This document shows positions 1 through 7,344 of a stretch of 64,000 nt of DNA, one piece after another. Below the pieces are notes generated by a model. The model was not told the DNA's origin. It saw only the letters and a program-made list of their open reading frames with translations, and ran no database searches. The stretch lies in contig JAQBPN010000127.1 in the NCBI GenBank assembly GCA_028287505.1, positions 1-64,000 on the forward strand, read 5' to 3'. This DNA is from Fibrobacterota bacterium. GTDB taxonomy: Bacteria; Fibrobacterota; Fibrobacteria; UBA11236. The translations under genes and the position numbers were made by a program. Positions within the stretch are counted from its first letter, which is position 1. The number at the start of each line of letters is the position of its first letter.

Positions 1-1527
1 CAAGCCATCTACGTCGAGAAATTCCAGAACTACCAGTACGCCCACTTCGCGTTCGCCGCGCCGGTGGAATGCGTGGTCACCGTCAAAGACAAAATCGACA
101 GCTTCACCGTCCACCCCCGCATCCGCGGCATCCAGGGACGGGCTGAGGGCAATGTCCTCCGTTTCACCCTGAGCCCCGACCCGATCAAACCGGGATACCT
201 GGTGGTGAACATCGATAAGCTGGGTAAGCTGGTGCTGCTCGGGGACAAACCGGAAACGGACGCCCCCAATCCCGCCGGGGCCAAAGTCCGAGTCATCACC
301 GCGGCCCCTTACAATGCCGACAGCTCCGGGAAGACCAATGTCACGGCGGTCATCCAAAAGGCCCTGGATGACATCGGGGCGGCGGGGGGAGGGATCCTCT
401 ATTTTCCTCCCGGCGTTTTCCAGGTGATCAAGACCCTGCAGGCCAGGAGCGGCGTTTCGATGTACCTGGCTCCCGGCGCGCGCATCCGCTCAAGCGCGAA
501 CAAAGCCGATTTCGGCGCCGCCGCTTTCCTCGCCGCGATGATCGAAACCAACGGAGTGTCGGATTTCCGCATCTTCGGCAGGGGAACCTGGGACGCCAGC
601 GGGATGGCGCTGATGAACCGGGACGATACCTCGAACCGGCGCAGGCTTTTTTCCGGAGGCGGCCTCAATAAGAACATCACCCTGGAAGGCGTCATCCTCC
701 GCGATGCCACTACCTGGACCATAGTCATGCACAATGCCGATTCCTGCCTGGTCCGCCACGTGAAGCTCCTGAACCATTGGGATCAGAGCGAAATCAAGAT
801 CCAGAATGACGGGATAGACCTGTGCGGCAGCCGCCATGGGACCGCGGACGCAAACTTCGTCATCACCGGGGACGATGCCATGTGCGCCAAGGGGGACGGC
901 AACGAAACCGCGTACCTGACCTTCAAGAACAATATCGTACTGAGCTTCGCGGCGGGCAACAAGGTGGGTATGCAATCCACCGCCCCCGTCCATGATATCC
1001 TGTTCTCCAACAACGACGTGGTTTCCTGCCGCAGGGGCATCGTGGTGGAGTCGTTGGAAGGCGCTTTGCCGATGACCAAGATCAAATTCGAGAATATCTC
1101 CATCGACGGCTACCAAAGCCTACCCGGTTGGGCTCAGAGGACGGTGGAATTCCTTGCGGAAAACGCCAAAATATCCGACGTGGAAATCAGCAACACGATC
1201 TCTTATGTCAGCAAGGACAGCCAACTGGACGGGATGGGGAATGGGATCCAGAATGTCACCTTCCTGGGATTGTGGCTCGAAAACACCCCCGTCCTGAGCG
1301 CGGCCCAAGGGCGGCTCACCCTGACCAATGCCACCGATATCGCTTTTCAAGCCGGCTCCCCGCCGTCGTCGGCGCTCGCCGGGCATCCGCGGCGGTTTCC
1401 GCTACCGGGCTCGGCCCGTGTGGCTGGTGGATTGATCCTTGCGCCCGGAAGCGGTTACGGAGTTTCCTTGCAGGCCTATCACGCCGATGGAAAACAGCTG
1501 CGTATCCAGGGCAATATCGGGTGGTAA
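1..1527 (+). CDS. Beta-helix polysaccharide hydrolase (GH28/GH49-like), 5' end outside window
   Basis: The frame is open from base 1 without a stop, so the gene begins upstream. A GTG at 64 is in frame but lies inside a folded-looking N-terminal beta-rich region and is not taken as the start. About 508 residues are visible. After roughly residue 100 comes the entry into a right-handed beta-helix typical of pectate-lyase-superfamily enzymes (AAPYNADSSGKTN, then GGGILYFPPGVF). Two acidic motifs follow in GH28/GH49 order: NDGIDL (bases 805-822) and GDDAMCAKG, whose Asp pair is at 871-876; these are the likely catalytic aspartates. The GHG motif of classic GH28 polygalacturonases is not evident, so a dextranase-like (GH49) or other clan-GH-N activity is equally possible. 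Probably secreted; the signal peptide would lie upstream. Confidence 0.8.
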   Translation, partial: QAIYVEKFQNYQYAHFAFAAPVECVVTVKDKIDSFTVHPRIRGIQGRAEGNVLRFTLSPDPIKPGYLVVNIDKLGKLVLLGDKPETDAPNPAGAKVRVITAAPYNADSSGKTNVTAVIQKALDDIGAAGGGILYFPPGVFQVIKTLQARSGVSMYLAPGARIRSSANKADFGAAAFLAAMIETNGVSDFRIFGRGTWDASGMALMNRDDTSNRRRLFSGGGLNKNITLEGVILRDATTWTIVMHNADSCLVRHVKLLNHWDQSEIKIQNDGIDLCGSRHGTADANFVITGDDAMCAKGDGNETAYLTFKNNIVLSFAAGNKVGMQSTAPVHDILFSNNDVVSCRRGIVVESLEGALPMTKIKFENISIDGYQSLPGWAQRTVEFLAENAKISDVEISNTISYVSKDSQLDGMGNGIQNVTFLGLWLENTPVLSAAQGRLTLTNATDIAFQAGSPPSSALAGHPRRFPLPGSARVAGGLILAPGSGYGVSLQAYHADGKQLRIQGNIGW

Positions 1528-1531
1528 GTCC

Positions 1532-2077
1532 TCATAGCGATTCCGCCAACTCGATCAACTTTCCCGTGGTCTCCAGGTTCCGCGTCGTGCACCGCACGCC
1601 CAGTTTCTTTTCCACGAAAGTATTCGAGAGCTTGGAGTTTCCATATCCTTTGTGGGCCAGGATATAAACTTCGTTGTTTTTGATCGTCAGCTCATCTATC
1701 GCGTCGATATGTTTTTCCAGGGCTTTGATGGCGTCCCGGGACGGGGCTTCTCCCAGGTAGGTGATGTACACGCGATCGCCATCGGCCAGTTTCCGTTTCG
1801 CATAGGGATTGCCGGCCAGGGCCGCGCCCAGCTCTTCCGGGGTTCTGACGATGACGGGAACCTCGAAGCCGAATTTTTTCAGGATGCCTGCTTCGATCTT
1901 CGCCGCCGTTTCTTTCCGATCGCCTTCCGCGCTTTTGAAAACCACGTTGCCGGACTGGATGAAAGTCTTGGCTCCCTTGAACCCCAGCTTTTCGAAAAGC
2001 TTTTGCAACTCCGCCATGGGTACGGGTTTATGGCCGCTGACATTGATGCCCCTCAAAAGCGCGATATAGGTCGTCAT
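1532..2077 (-). CDS. DUF1697 family protein
   Basis: A 181-residue protein opening with MTTYIALLRGINVSGHKPVP, the hallmark start of the DUF1697 family, followed by the family's AELQKLFEKLGF and IQSGNVVFKS segments. Length matches the family's usual 170-185 residues. No signal peptide, so cytoplasmic. The biochemical role of the family is not established. It is convergent with the upstream glycoside hydrolase (stops 4 bases apart) and divergent from the exported thioredoxin-like gene, with 48 bases between the start codons that must hold both promoters. Confidence 0.9.
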   Translation of the reverse strand: MTTYIALLRGINVSGHKPVPMAELQKLFEKLGFKGAKTFIQSGNVVFKSAEGDRKETAAKIEAGILKKFGFEVPVIVRTPEELGAALAGNPYAKRKLADGDRVYITYLGEAPSRDAIKALEKHIDAIDELTIKNNEVYILAHKGYGNSKLSNTFVEKKLGVRCTTRNLETTGKLIELAESL

Positions 2078-2125
2078 GCTTCAATAGTAATTCGTACATT
2101 AAAAGTCTCGAATGGAGGAAGCGCT

Positions 2126-2995
2126 ATGAAGTGGACTTCGCAATCGGCTGGCTTGATCCTGGTGGTCGGTTTGACGGCTTGGCCGGGCGTTCCGGCTTGG
2201 GGAGCCCCGGCCGCTGCGCCGGCCAAATCCATGGCCGCCCAACCTCCCGCAAGCAAACCGGCCGCCTGGCTGGGCGTTTCCATCGCCGATGTCCCCCCCG
2301 CCGGCCTGCCCGCCGCCTATGCTCCCGTCACCCAGGAAGGCGCGGTGCGCATCCAGCAGATTTTCAAAGGCACTTCCGCGGACCAAGCGGGCCTGAAGGA
2401 AGGCGACGTGATCCTGGCCATCAACGGGACTCCGTTGGAGGGCCGGAAGACCCTGCTCGATACTATCCATTCCAAAACCGTGGGCGAGGTGGTGGAATTG
2501 CGCTTGGGCCGCGACGGGAAGGTTTCCACCCAGAAGATGGCCCTTTCCCCCCGGCCGGAAGACATGCGCGCCATCACCCAGATGCTGGTGGGAAGTCCCG
2601 CCCCCGTCCTGGACGGCAAGTATTACTCCGGCGACGCCGGCTCCCTGGCCAAGAACAAAGGCAAGGTGGTGCTGCTGGATTTCTGGGCCACCTGGTGCGG
2701 CCCCTGCCGCATGACCATCCCCGCGTTGGATGCCGTCTACAGGAAGTACCACGACAAGGGCCTGGAAGTCATCGGCGTCAGTTCGGAAAGCATGGAGGAT
2801 TTGAAATCGTTCCAGGCCCCGGGAAAGATGAGCTATCCGCTGTTCAATGACGTGGGCCAGCTCACCACCCGCCAATACCAGGCCTATGCCTATCCCACCC
2901 TGGTCATGATCGATCGCCAGGGAATCATCCAGCGCATCGAAGTGGGCGCCCACCCCCAGGCGGCCATCGAGAAATGGGTGCTCGAGTACTTATAA
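2126..2995 (+). CDS. Exported PDZ-thioredoxin (TlpA-like) protein
   Basis: A 289-residue protein. The frame is open further upstream, but ATG 2126 is chosen because GGAGGA (2114-2119) sits 6 bases before it and the protein then begins with a clean signal peptide (MKWTSQSAGLILVVGL...VPAWGA). Residues ~50-140 form a PDZ domain (WLGVSIADV, IFKGTSADQAGLKEGDVILAINGTP). Residues ~155-289 form a TlpA/AhpC-TSA-type thioredoxin fold with the redox pair WCGPC after LLDFWATWCGPC and a cis-Pro segment (YAYPTLVMID). Likely an envelope thiol-disulfide oxidoreductase; the PDZ domain may bind exported partners. The PDZ-then-thioredoxin order is less common than a stand-alone TlpA. Substrate unknown. Confidence 0.9.
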   Translation: MKWTSQSAGLILVVGLTAWPGVPAWGAPAAAPAKSMAAQPPASKPAAWLGVSIADVPPAGLPAAYAPVTQEGAVRIQQIFKGTSADQAGLKEGDVILAINGTPLEGRKTLLDTIHSKTVGEVVELRLGRDGKVSTQKMALSPRPEDMRAITQMLVGSPAPVLDGKYYSGDAGSLAKNKGKVVLLDFWATWCGPCRMTIPALDAVYRKYHDKGLEVIGVSSESMEDLKSFQAPGKMSYPLFNDVGQLTTRQYQAYAYPTLVMIDRQGIIQRIEVGAHPQAAIEKWVLEYL

Positions 2996-3344
2996 GAGCC
3001 ATTGCGGGCTTTACCGCGCCTTCCCTCGTCGGGCGTACAGGCCGCCCTCCTGGGGGTGCTGCTTCGCCCTTTGGCGTCGGGCGTCGGGCGTTAAGAAAAA
3101 GCTGGTTCATAAGGTTTAAGACCTCCGGGAAGCGCGCCTCGCCGAAACCGGCGAGGCGGCGGCGAATGCCCGCGAACGGCCCTAGGGGCTGTAAGCCACC
3201 CGCTAGACACCTACAACTGCCGCGAGGCAATGCCGCCCAGCTTCTCTTTTTTCTTAACGCCCGACGCCCGACGCCCGAAGAAATGTTTCAGATAAGCTTA
3301 TCCTAAATCTCAAATCAAAATTTTCCCGAACCGATCTTCCTCCG
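2996..3344. other. Gene-free stretch with nested inverted repeats
   Basis: 349 bases between the PDZ-thioredoxin stop and the radC stop (convergent genes). No credible gene. It holds an imperfect long inverted repeat (3073-3105 against 3237-3275) and, inside it, a 9-bp hairpin (3136-3144/3149-3157). The last part is AT-rich. No strong U-tract terminator is seen, although two genes converge here. Confidence 0.7.
3073..3275. repeat. Long imperfect inverted repeat, ~33-bp arms
   Basis: The left arm (3073-3105) contains two tandem GGCGTC/GGGCGTC units then GTTAAGAAAAAGCTGG. The right arm (3237-3275) is its reverse complement except for about six extra bases in the A/T tract. The 131-base interior includes a GC-rich 9-bp hairpin with an AAAC loop. 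Neither arm overlaps a gene. The architecture resembles a non-autonomous palindromic element or a large cruciform; no transposase is nearby. Confidence 0.75.
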
Positions 3345-4016
3345 CTAACCGAAATACGCGGGAAACCGTTCCCGGATGGACAGGAACCCTCCCTCGGACA
3401 CGATCATGTGATCGAGTAGCGGGATGCCCAGGGTCTTGGACACTTCCACCAGCCTGCGCGTGGCGATGAGATCCGATTCCGACGGCTCCAGGTTTCCGGA
3501 CGGATGGTTGTGGGCCACCAGAATGCTTACCGCGCGATCCTGGATGGCCGGGTAAAAGGTTTCCCTCGGATGGATCTGGCTCTGATTGGCCAGGCCGCGG
3601 GTGATGGGATGGACCTTGATCACCTGATTGTTTCCGTCCAGGGTCAGGACCACCACGCTTTCCTGGGCCGCGGAACGCAGCCCGCCCAACAACGGCATGG
3701 CGTCCTTGGGCGTGCGGATCTTGATCTTCTTCCGTGCGGTCAGGAAGCGGCGTGAAAACTCGATGCTGGCCAGGATTTGGCAGCCCTTGGTGGGGCCGAT
3801 GCCGCCGATATCCAGGAGCGTGTCCAGGGTCAGGTCATCCTGGAGCGCACCCAGTTTTTCCACCACTTCCGCGGCCAGGGCCAGCACGTCCTTGCCGGGC
3901 TGCCCGCGGCCCAGGATGATGGCGAGCAGCTCCGCGTTGGTGAGGCTGTCCGGGCCGGTGCCGATGAGTTTTTCCCGGGGCCATTCGGCCGGGGCTAGGT
4001 CTTTCAGGGTGTTCAT
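3345..4016 (-). CDS. radC: RadC-family JAB1/MPN metalloprotein
   Basis: A 223-residue protein. The frame is open to 4181, but ATG 4016 is chosen because AAAGGAA lies 6 bases upstream and the protein then starts at the family's usual point (MNTLKDLAPAEWPREKLI). Residues ~1-80 hold a helix-hairpin-helix-like part (LLDIGGIGPTKG). Residues ~100-223 are the RadC MPN/JAMM domain with the metal-binding motif VAHNHPSGNLEPSESD. RadC proteins were once linked to DNA repair; their biochemical role is unsettled. Single gene, facing away from the ilv operon. Confidence 0.93.
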   Translation of the reverse strand: MNTLKDLAPAEWPREKLIGTGPDSLTNAELLAIILGRGQPGKDVLALAAEVVEKLGALQDDLTLDTLLDIGGIGPTKGCQILASIEFSRRFLTARKKIKIRTPKDAMPLLGGLRSAAQESVVVLTLDGNNQVIKVHPITRGLANQSQIHPRETFYPAIQDRAVSILVAHNHPSGNLEPSESDLIATRRLVEVSKTLGIPLLDHMIVSEGGFLSIRERFPAYFG

Positions 4017-4370
4017 GGGGTTCCTTTCATGGTGGAAAGGAAGATAAGGGAATCCGAAGCGCGCGAAAATGCGCGTGGTCACTCCCCGACATACCATACT
4101 TTCGGGTAAATACGCGATTTTCAGGTGATGTTCGCTTCTATATGTCTGAATATGGGGGTAAAATAGGCGATATTGGAACAAAATGGGGCTTGGATCTGAA
4201 TAGTTTGCCTAATAAAAAGGTATTTTTAAACAATAGACGGCTAACTCTGTCAAAACTTCAGCCATAAGTATCTGTTTTGGTGAAAAATATCATGGCCGTG
4301 TTTGCATTTTCGGGAAAAAAGATTATAATTTGGTTCAAGTTGAATTAAGTCTTTCAAGAAGAGGCAAAAA
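4017..4370. other. AT-rich intergenic region between radC and ilvB
   Basis: 354 bases separating divergent radC and ilvB. Clearly richer in A+T than its surroundings, particularly 4180-4370. It carries the ilvB promoter (4301-4329). I see no attenuator-type leader peptide with runs of branched-chain codons and no RNA gene. Confidence 0.65.
4301..4329 (+). promoter_or_regulatory. Predicted sigma-70 promoter of ilvB
   Basis: A perfect -10 hexamer TATAAT (4324-4329) and a 4/6 -35 match TTTGCA (4301-4306) separated by 17 bases, in an AT-rich tract 42 bases before the ilvB ATG. The ribosome site AAGAAGAGG (4356-4364) lies 6 bases before the start. Confidence 0.7.
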
Positions 4371-6086
4371 ATGGCCAACAAAACCTGCACCGGAGCCGAA
4401 GCTCTAATCCATTGCATCCATCAGCATGGGGTCGAATACATATTCGGCCATCCCGGCGGAGCCGCCATCCCCATTTTCGATGCCTTGGTGGACTCGCCCA
4501 TCAAGTTCATCCTCACGCGCCATGAACAGGGCGCCACGCATATGGCCGATGGAATGGCGCGGGCGACCGGCAAGGCCGGCGTGGTGCTGGTCACTTCGGG
4601 ACCGGGCGCGACCAACACCATCACCGGTATCATGACCGCGGCGATGGATTCGGTTCCCATGGTCGTTATCACCGGTCAGACCATCCAGAGCATGCTGGGC
4701 CTGGACGCATTCCAGGAAGCGGACGTGGTGGGAATCTCCTATCCGGCCGTCAAGCACTCGTACCTGGTCCGGAACGTGAACGACATTCCCCGCATCATCA
4801 AGGAAGCCTTCTATATAGCGGAGTCGGGCCGTCCCGGTCCCGTGCTCATCGATATTCCCAAGGACGTTTCCGGCGCCATGTTCGAGCCCAACTATAACGT
4901 CGAGATCGATTTGCCCGGCTATACCATCCCGACCAACGGGGATTCGGCCGCCATCGCGAAATGCGCCGACATGCTGGCCAAGGCCAAGCGGCCGTTGCTG
5001 TTGATCGGCCATGGCGCCGTGATTTCGGACGCGAGCCGGGCCCTCAAGCAACTTGCGGAAAAGCTGCAGATTCCCGTGACCAACACTCTGTTGGGCAAGG
5101 GCGCCTTCCCGGAAACCCATGAGCTGAGCCTGGGCATGCTGGGCATGCACGGAACGGCCTATGCCAACAAGGCCGTGGTGGACTGCGATTTGATCATGTC
5201 CATCGGCTCCCGCTGGGATGATCGCATTTGCGGCAAGTATTCGGCCTTCTGCCCCAATGCGGTGAAGATCCACGTGGACATCGACCCGGCGGAAATCGGG
5301 AAGATGATCAAGCCCGATTGCTCCATCGTCGGCGACGCCCGCCTGGTGATCGAGGAGTTGATCCCCCTCACCCGTAAAGGCGATACCGAGGACTGGCTGG
5401 CCCAGCTCAAGAAGTGGAAGAAGCAGTTCCCGCTCAAGTACGGCAAGCAAGGCGGCCTCAAGGCCCAGTACGTTCTGGACGAAGTCTACCGCCTTTCCAA
5501 GGGCAAGGCCATCGTCACCACCGACGTGGGTCAGCATCAGATGTGGGCGGCCCAGTTCTACAAGACCGACAGCCGATTCCATTGGATCTCCTCCGGCGGC
5601 GCCGGCACCATGGGTTTCGGCATGCCCGCCGCCATCGGCGCGCAATTCGCCCGTCCGGATTCCATGGTTATCGCCGTGGTGGGCGACGGCGGCTTCCAGA
5701 TGACCTTGTCGGAGCTGGCCACAGCCGTGGTGAACAAGCTTCCCATCAAGATCCTCATCATCAACAACAAGTATCTGGGCATGGTCCGCCAATGGCAGGC
5801 CCTGTTCTTCGAGAACCGCCTCTCCGGCGTGGACCTGGAAGGCAATCCGAACTTCGTGAAGCTGGCCGAGGCCTACGGCATGAAGGGATTCCGCATCAAG
5901 CGCAACGCCGATGTCACCAAGACCCTGGCGGCCGCGCTGGCCTACAACGACGGCCCTTGCATCATCGAGGCCGAAGTGGAGAAGGAAGACAACGTGTTCC
6001 CCATGATCCCGGCCGGATCGGCGATTTCGGAAATGGTATTGGAAGCGCCCAAGAAGGCGATGGCCAAGCCCGTGGGAAGCACCTGA
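4371..6086 (+). CDS. ilvB: Acetolactate synthase, large catalytic subunit
   Basis: A 571-residue enzyme that condenses pyruvate (or pyruvate with 2-ketobutyrate) in the first committed step of valine, leucine and isoleucine synthesis. It shows the three TPP-enzyme domains. The N-terminal Pyr domain has the catalytic Glu region RHEQGATHMADG; the middle FAD/regulatory-type domain follows; the C-terminal PP domain has the TPP/Mg motif GDGGFQMTLSEL...NN and the anabolic AHAS signature GMVRQWQALFF. Length is normal for the family. Start ATG is set by AAGAAGAGG upstream. Followed after 187 bases by the regulatory subunit ilvN on the same strand. Confidence 0.97.
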   Translation: MANKTCTGAEALIHCIHQHGVEYIFGHPGGAAIPIFDALVDSPIKFILTRHEQGATHMADGMARATGKAGVVLVTSGPGATNTITGIMTAAMDSVPMVVITGQTIQSMLGLDAFQEADVVGISYPAVKHSYLVRNVNDIPRIIKEAFYIAESGRPGPVLIDIPKDVSGAMFEPNYNVEIDLPGYTIPTNGDSAAIAKCADMLAKAKRPLLLIGHGAVISDASRALKQLAEKLQIPVTNTLLGKGAFPETHELSLGMLGMHGTAYANKAVVDCDLIMSIGSRWDDRICGKYSAFCPNAVKIHVDIDPAEIGKMIKPDCSIVGDARLVIEELIPLTRKGDTEDWLAQLKKWKKQFPLKYGKQGGLKAQYVLDEVYRLSKGKAIVTTDVGQHQMWAAQFYKTDSRFHWISSGGAGTMGFGMPAAIGAQFARPDSMVIAVVGDGGFQMTLSELATAVVNKLPIKILIINNKYLGMVRQWQALFFENRLSGVDLEGNPNFVKLAEAYGMKGFRIKRNADVTKTLAAALAYNDGPCIIEAEVEKEDNVFPMIPAGSAISEMVLEAPKKAMAKPVGST

Positions 6087-6088
6087 TA

Positions 6089-6256
6089 TAGGCTTATCGC
6101 TTCTGAGTTTGCGATGCAAACTCAACGCGATTCGCTTATTGAATGGTTTAGGCTCATCGCTTCTGGGTTGGCATTTGTAGCTATCGCTGAGGTGGCTCAC
6201 AGCCCTTGTTGGGCTGTTCGCGAGCAAACTCAACGCGATTCGCTTTTGGAATTTGG
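6089..6256 (+). repeat. Duplicated stem-loop sequence between ilvB and ilvN
   Basis: Two imperfect direct copies fill the 187-base gap. Both start with TAGGCTyATCGCTTCTGrGTT (6089-6109 and 6149-6169) and both end with the same 22 bases, GCAAACTCAACGCGATTCGCTT split over 6116-6137 and 6224-6245. In copy 1 an 8-bp stem (6105-6112/6116-6123) closes a GAT loop. In copy 2 the middle is expanded by about 48 bases that form another hairpin, AGCCC-TTGTT-GGGCT (6201-6215). The ilvN ribosome site follows immediately. Confidence 0.8.
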
Positions 6257-6273
6257 ATAAGGAAGGATTGAAC

Positions 6274-6840
6274 ATGTTGAACGGAATAAATGGAACTACG
6301 ACGAAACTCTCCGTGATCGAGAGCAAGGCATCCAAGGCGTTGCCCAACGGCTCGCCCCAGCATTCCATCAGTCTGCTGGTGAACAACCGCCCGGGCGTGC
6401 TCATCCGCATCGCCCTGGTTTTCAACCGGCGCGGGTACAATATCGAGTCCCTGGTGGTCTCGCCCGCGCACAACGGCAAGTTCTCGCGCATGAATATCAC
6501 CGCTTCCGGGGAGCCCAAGACCCTGGAGCAGATCATCAAGCAGTTGAACAAGCTCATCGACGTGATCCACGCCAAGGACCATACGGACGAAGTCACCGTG
6601 GAAAAGGAACTGGCGCTGATCAAGATCAATTGCCCGGCGGACAAGCGCACGGAGATCCTGCAGATCGCCGAGCATTTCAAGAGCCAGACCGTCGACATCA
6701 GCGATACCACCCTGATGCTCCAGGTTACCGGCAGCACCGAGAAGCTGGACGCCATGGAATTGATGATGGACAAGTACGGCATCAAGGAGATGGTGCGGAC
6801 GGGGAAGATCATCATGGCGCGGGGGTCGGCGGATACCTGA
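6274..6840 (+). CDS. ilvN: Acetolactate synthase, small regulatory subunit
   Basis: A 188-residue regulatory subunit with an N-terminal ACT domain (HSISLLVNNRPGVLIRIALVF, residues ~30-105) that binds valine for feedback inhibition, followed by the ALS small-subunit C-terminal domain. ATG 6274 is preferred over the in-frame TTG at 6253 because GGAAGGA (6261-6267) lies 6 bases before it. The N-terminal ~28 residues before the ACT domain are longer than in many homologues. Forms the holoenzyme with the ilvB product; co-transcribed with it through the repeat-filled spacer. Confidence 0.95.
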   Translation: MLNGINGTTTKLSVIESKASKALPNGSPQHSISLLVNNRPGVLIRIALVFNRRGYNIESLVVSPAHNGKFSRMNITASGEPKTLEQIIKQLNKLIDVIHAKDHTDEVTVEKELALIKINCPADKRTEILQIAEHFKSQTVDISDTTLMLQVTGSTEKLDAMELMMDKYGIKEMVRTGKIIMARGSADT

Positions 6841-6871
6841 GGGCGGCGGTGAAATGCGGAGTGCGGTGGCG

Positions 6872-6987
6872 GGTTTGCCCGGCGCGTCCTGCCATGCTTC
6901 GCCAACTCGCGCACATCCTTCTTTGGTTTCTCTCGCCGGGCGTGCGCTCAGACAAGTCTACGCATGGCAGGACGCGCCGGGCAAACC
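6872..6987. repeat. Perfect 26-bp inverted repeat, 64-base loop
   Basis: Bases 6872-6897 (starting GGTTTGCCCGGCGCGTCC) are the exact reverse complement of 6962-6987. The loop is 6898-6961. No coding sequence overlaps it. It lies 31 bases after the ilvN stop and would form a very stable hairpin in the ilv transcript, but lacks a following U tract, so it is not a classic terminator. Confidence 0.9.
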
Positions 6988-7093
6988 TGGCATCAGACCG
7001 CGGCTTCCATCAGCACTCTCGAAAATCCCGTAACCGGCGGCAACCATCGAGCGATGATGTTCTCGATTCGCATGCGGTTAATGCGAATACAAA

Positions 7094-7130
7094 CAAAAAA
7101 AGCCCCTGGTGTTCCAGGGCTTTTTCTTTT
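7094..7130. terminator. Rho-independent terminator, first of a pair
   Basis: A-tract, then GCCCCTGG-TGTT-CCAGGGC (one bulged C) followed by TTTTTCTTTT. The flanking A and T tracts make it usable on both strands, so it can end ilvBN transcription and/or minus-strand transcription from the oxidoreductase. Confidence 0.8.
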
Positions 7131-7275
7131 GGGGAGCAGTGGAGGGGCGAACCGGACGACCCACGATTGCATTCCGCGTATTTTCATCTGCGTCGTTCTT
7201 AGCATCCGGTCCCTAAGAATCCGGACTCCGGTCACGAGTGATATTCCGTTTCACATCGGGTTAGGCGGTCTGAGT

Positions 7276-7313
7276 AAAAAAAGCCCATCGGTTTCCCGTG
7301 GGCTTTTTCTTTT
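7276..7313. terminator. Rho-independent terminator, second of a pair
   Basis: A-tract, then GCCCA(T)CGG-TTT-CCG-TGGGC followed by TTTTTCTTTT. Closely similar in layout and in its flanks to the one at 7094-7130. It lies 32 bases past the stop of the minus-strand oxidoreductase and is bidirectional in form. Confidence 0.8.
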
Positions 7314-7344
7314 GTGCGGGGCTTTCCCGCTTGGAGCCGGGTGG

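Larger units (their letters stand above)
6841..7344. other. Hairpin-dense gene-free region downstream of ilvN
   Basis: 504 bases between ilvN and the convergent di-haem oxidoreductase. No convincing ORF. In order it contains a perfect 26-bp inverted repeat (6872-6987), an 8-bp inverted repeat (7066-7073/7081-7088), a terminator (7094-7130), a 7-bp inverted repeat (7196-7202/7213-7219) and a second, similar terminator (7276-7313). I searched for a tRNA clover-leaf here and found none. Confidence 0.75.

Noticed and set aside
3073-3275. Possible integron attC site
   Set aside because: The GTTAAGA/TCTTAAC core-like bases face the wrong way and do not fit RYYYAAC...GTTRRRY; no integrase or cassette array is present.
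4404-6914. 836-codon antisense ORF across ilvB-ilvN
   Set aside because: Shadow of high-GC coding sequence; the plus strand encodes full-length, clearly recognised IlvB and IlvN, and the antisense product has His/Gly/Arg-rich shadow composition.
7131-7275. tRNA-like fragment (GGAGGGGCGAACCGG) between twin terminators
   Set aside because: No clover-leaf could be built on either strand; kept only as a possible small-RNA or remnant segment.
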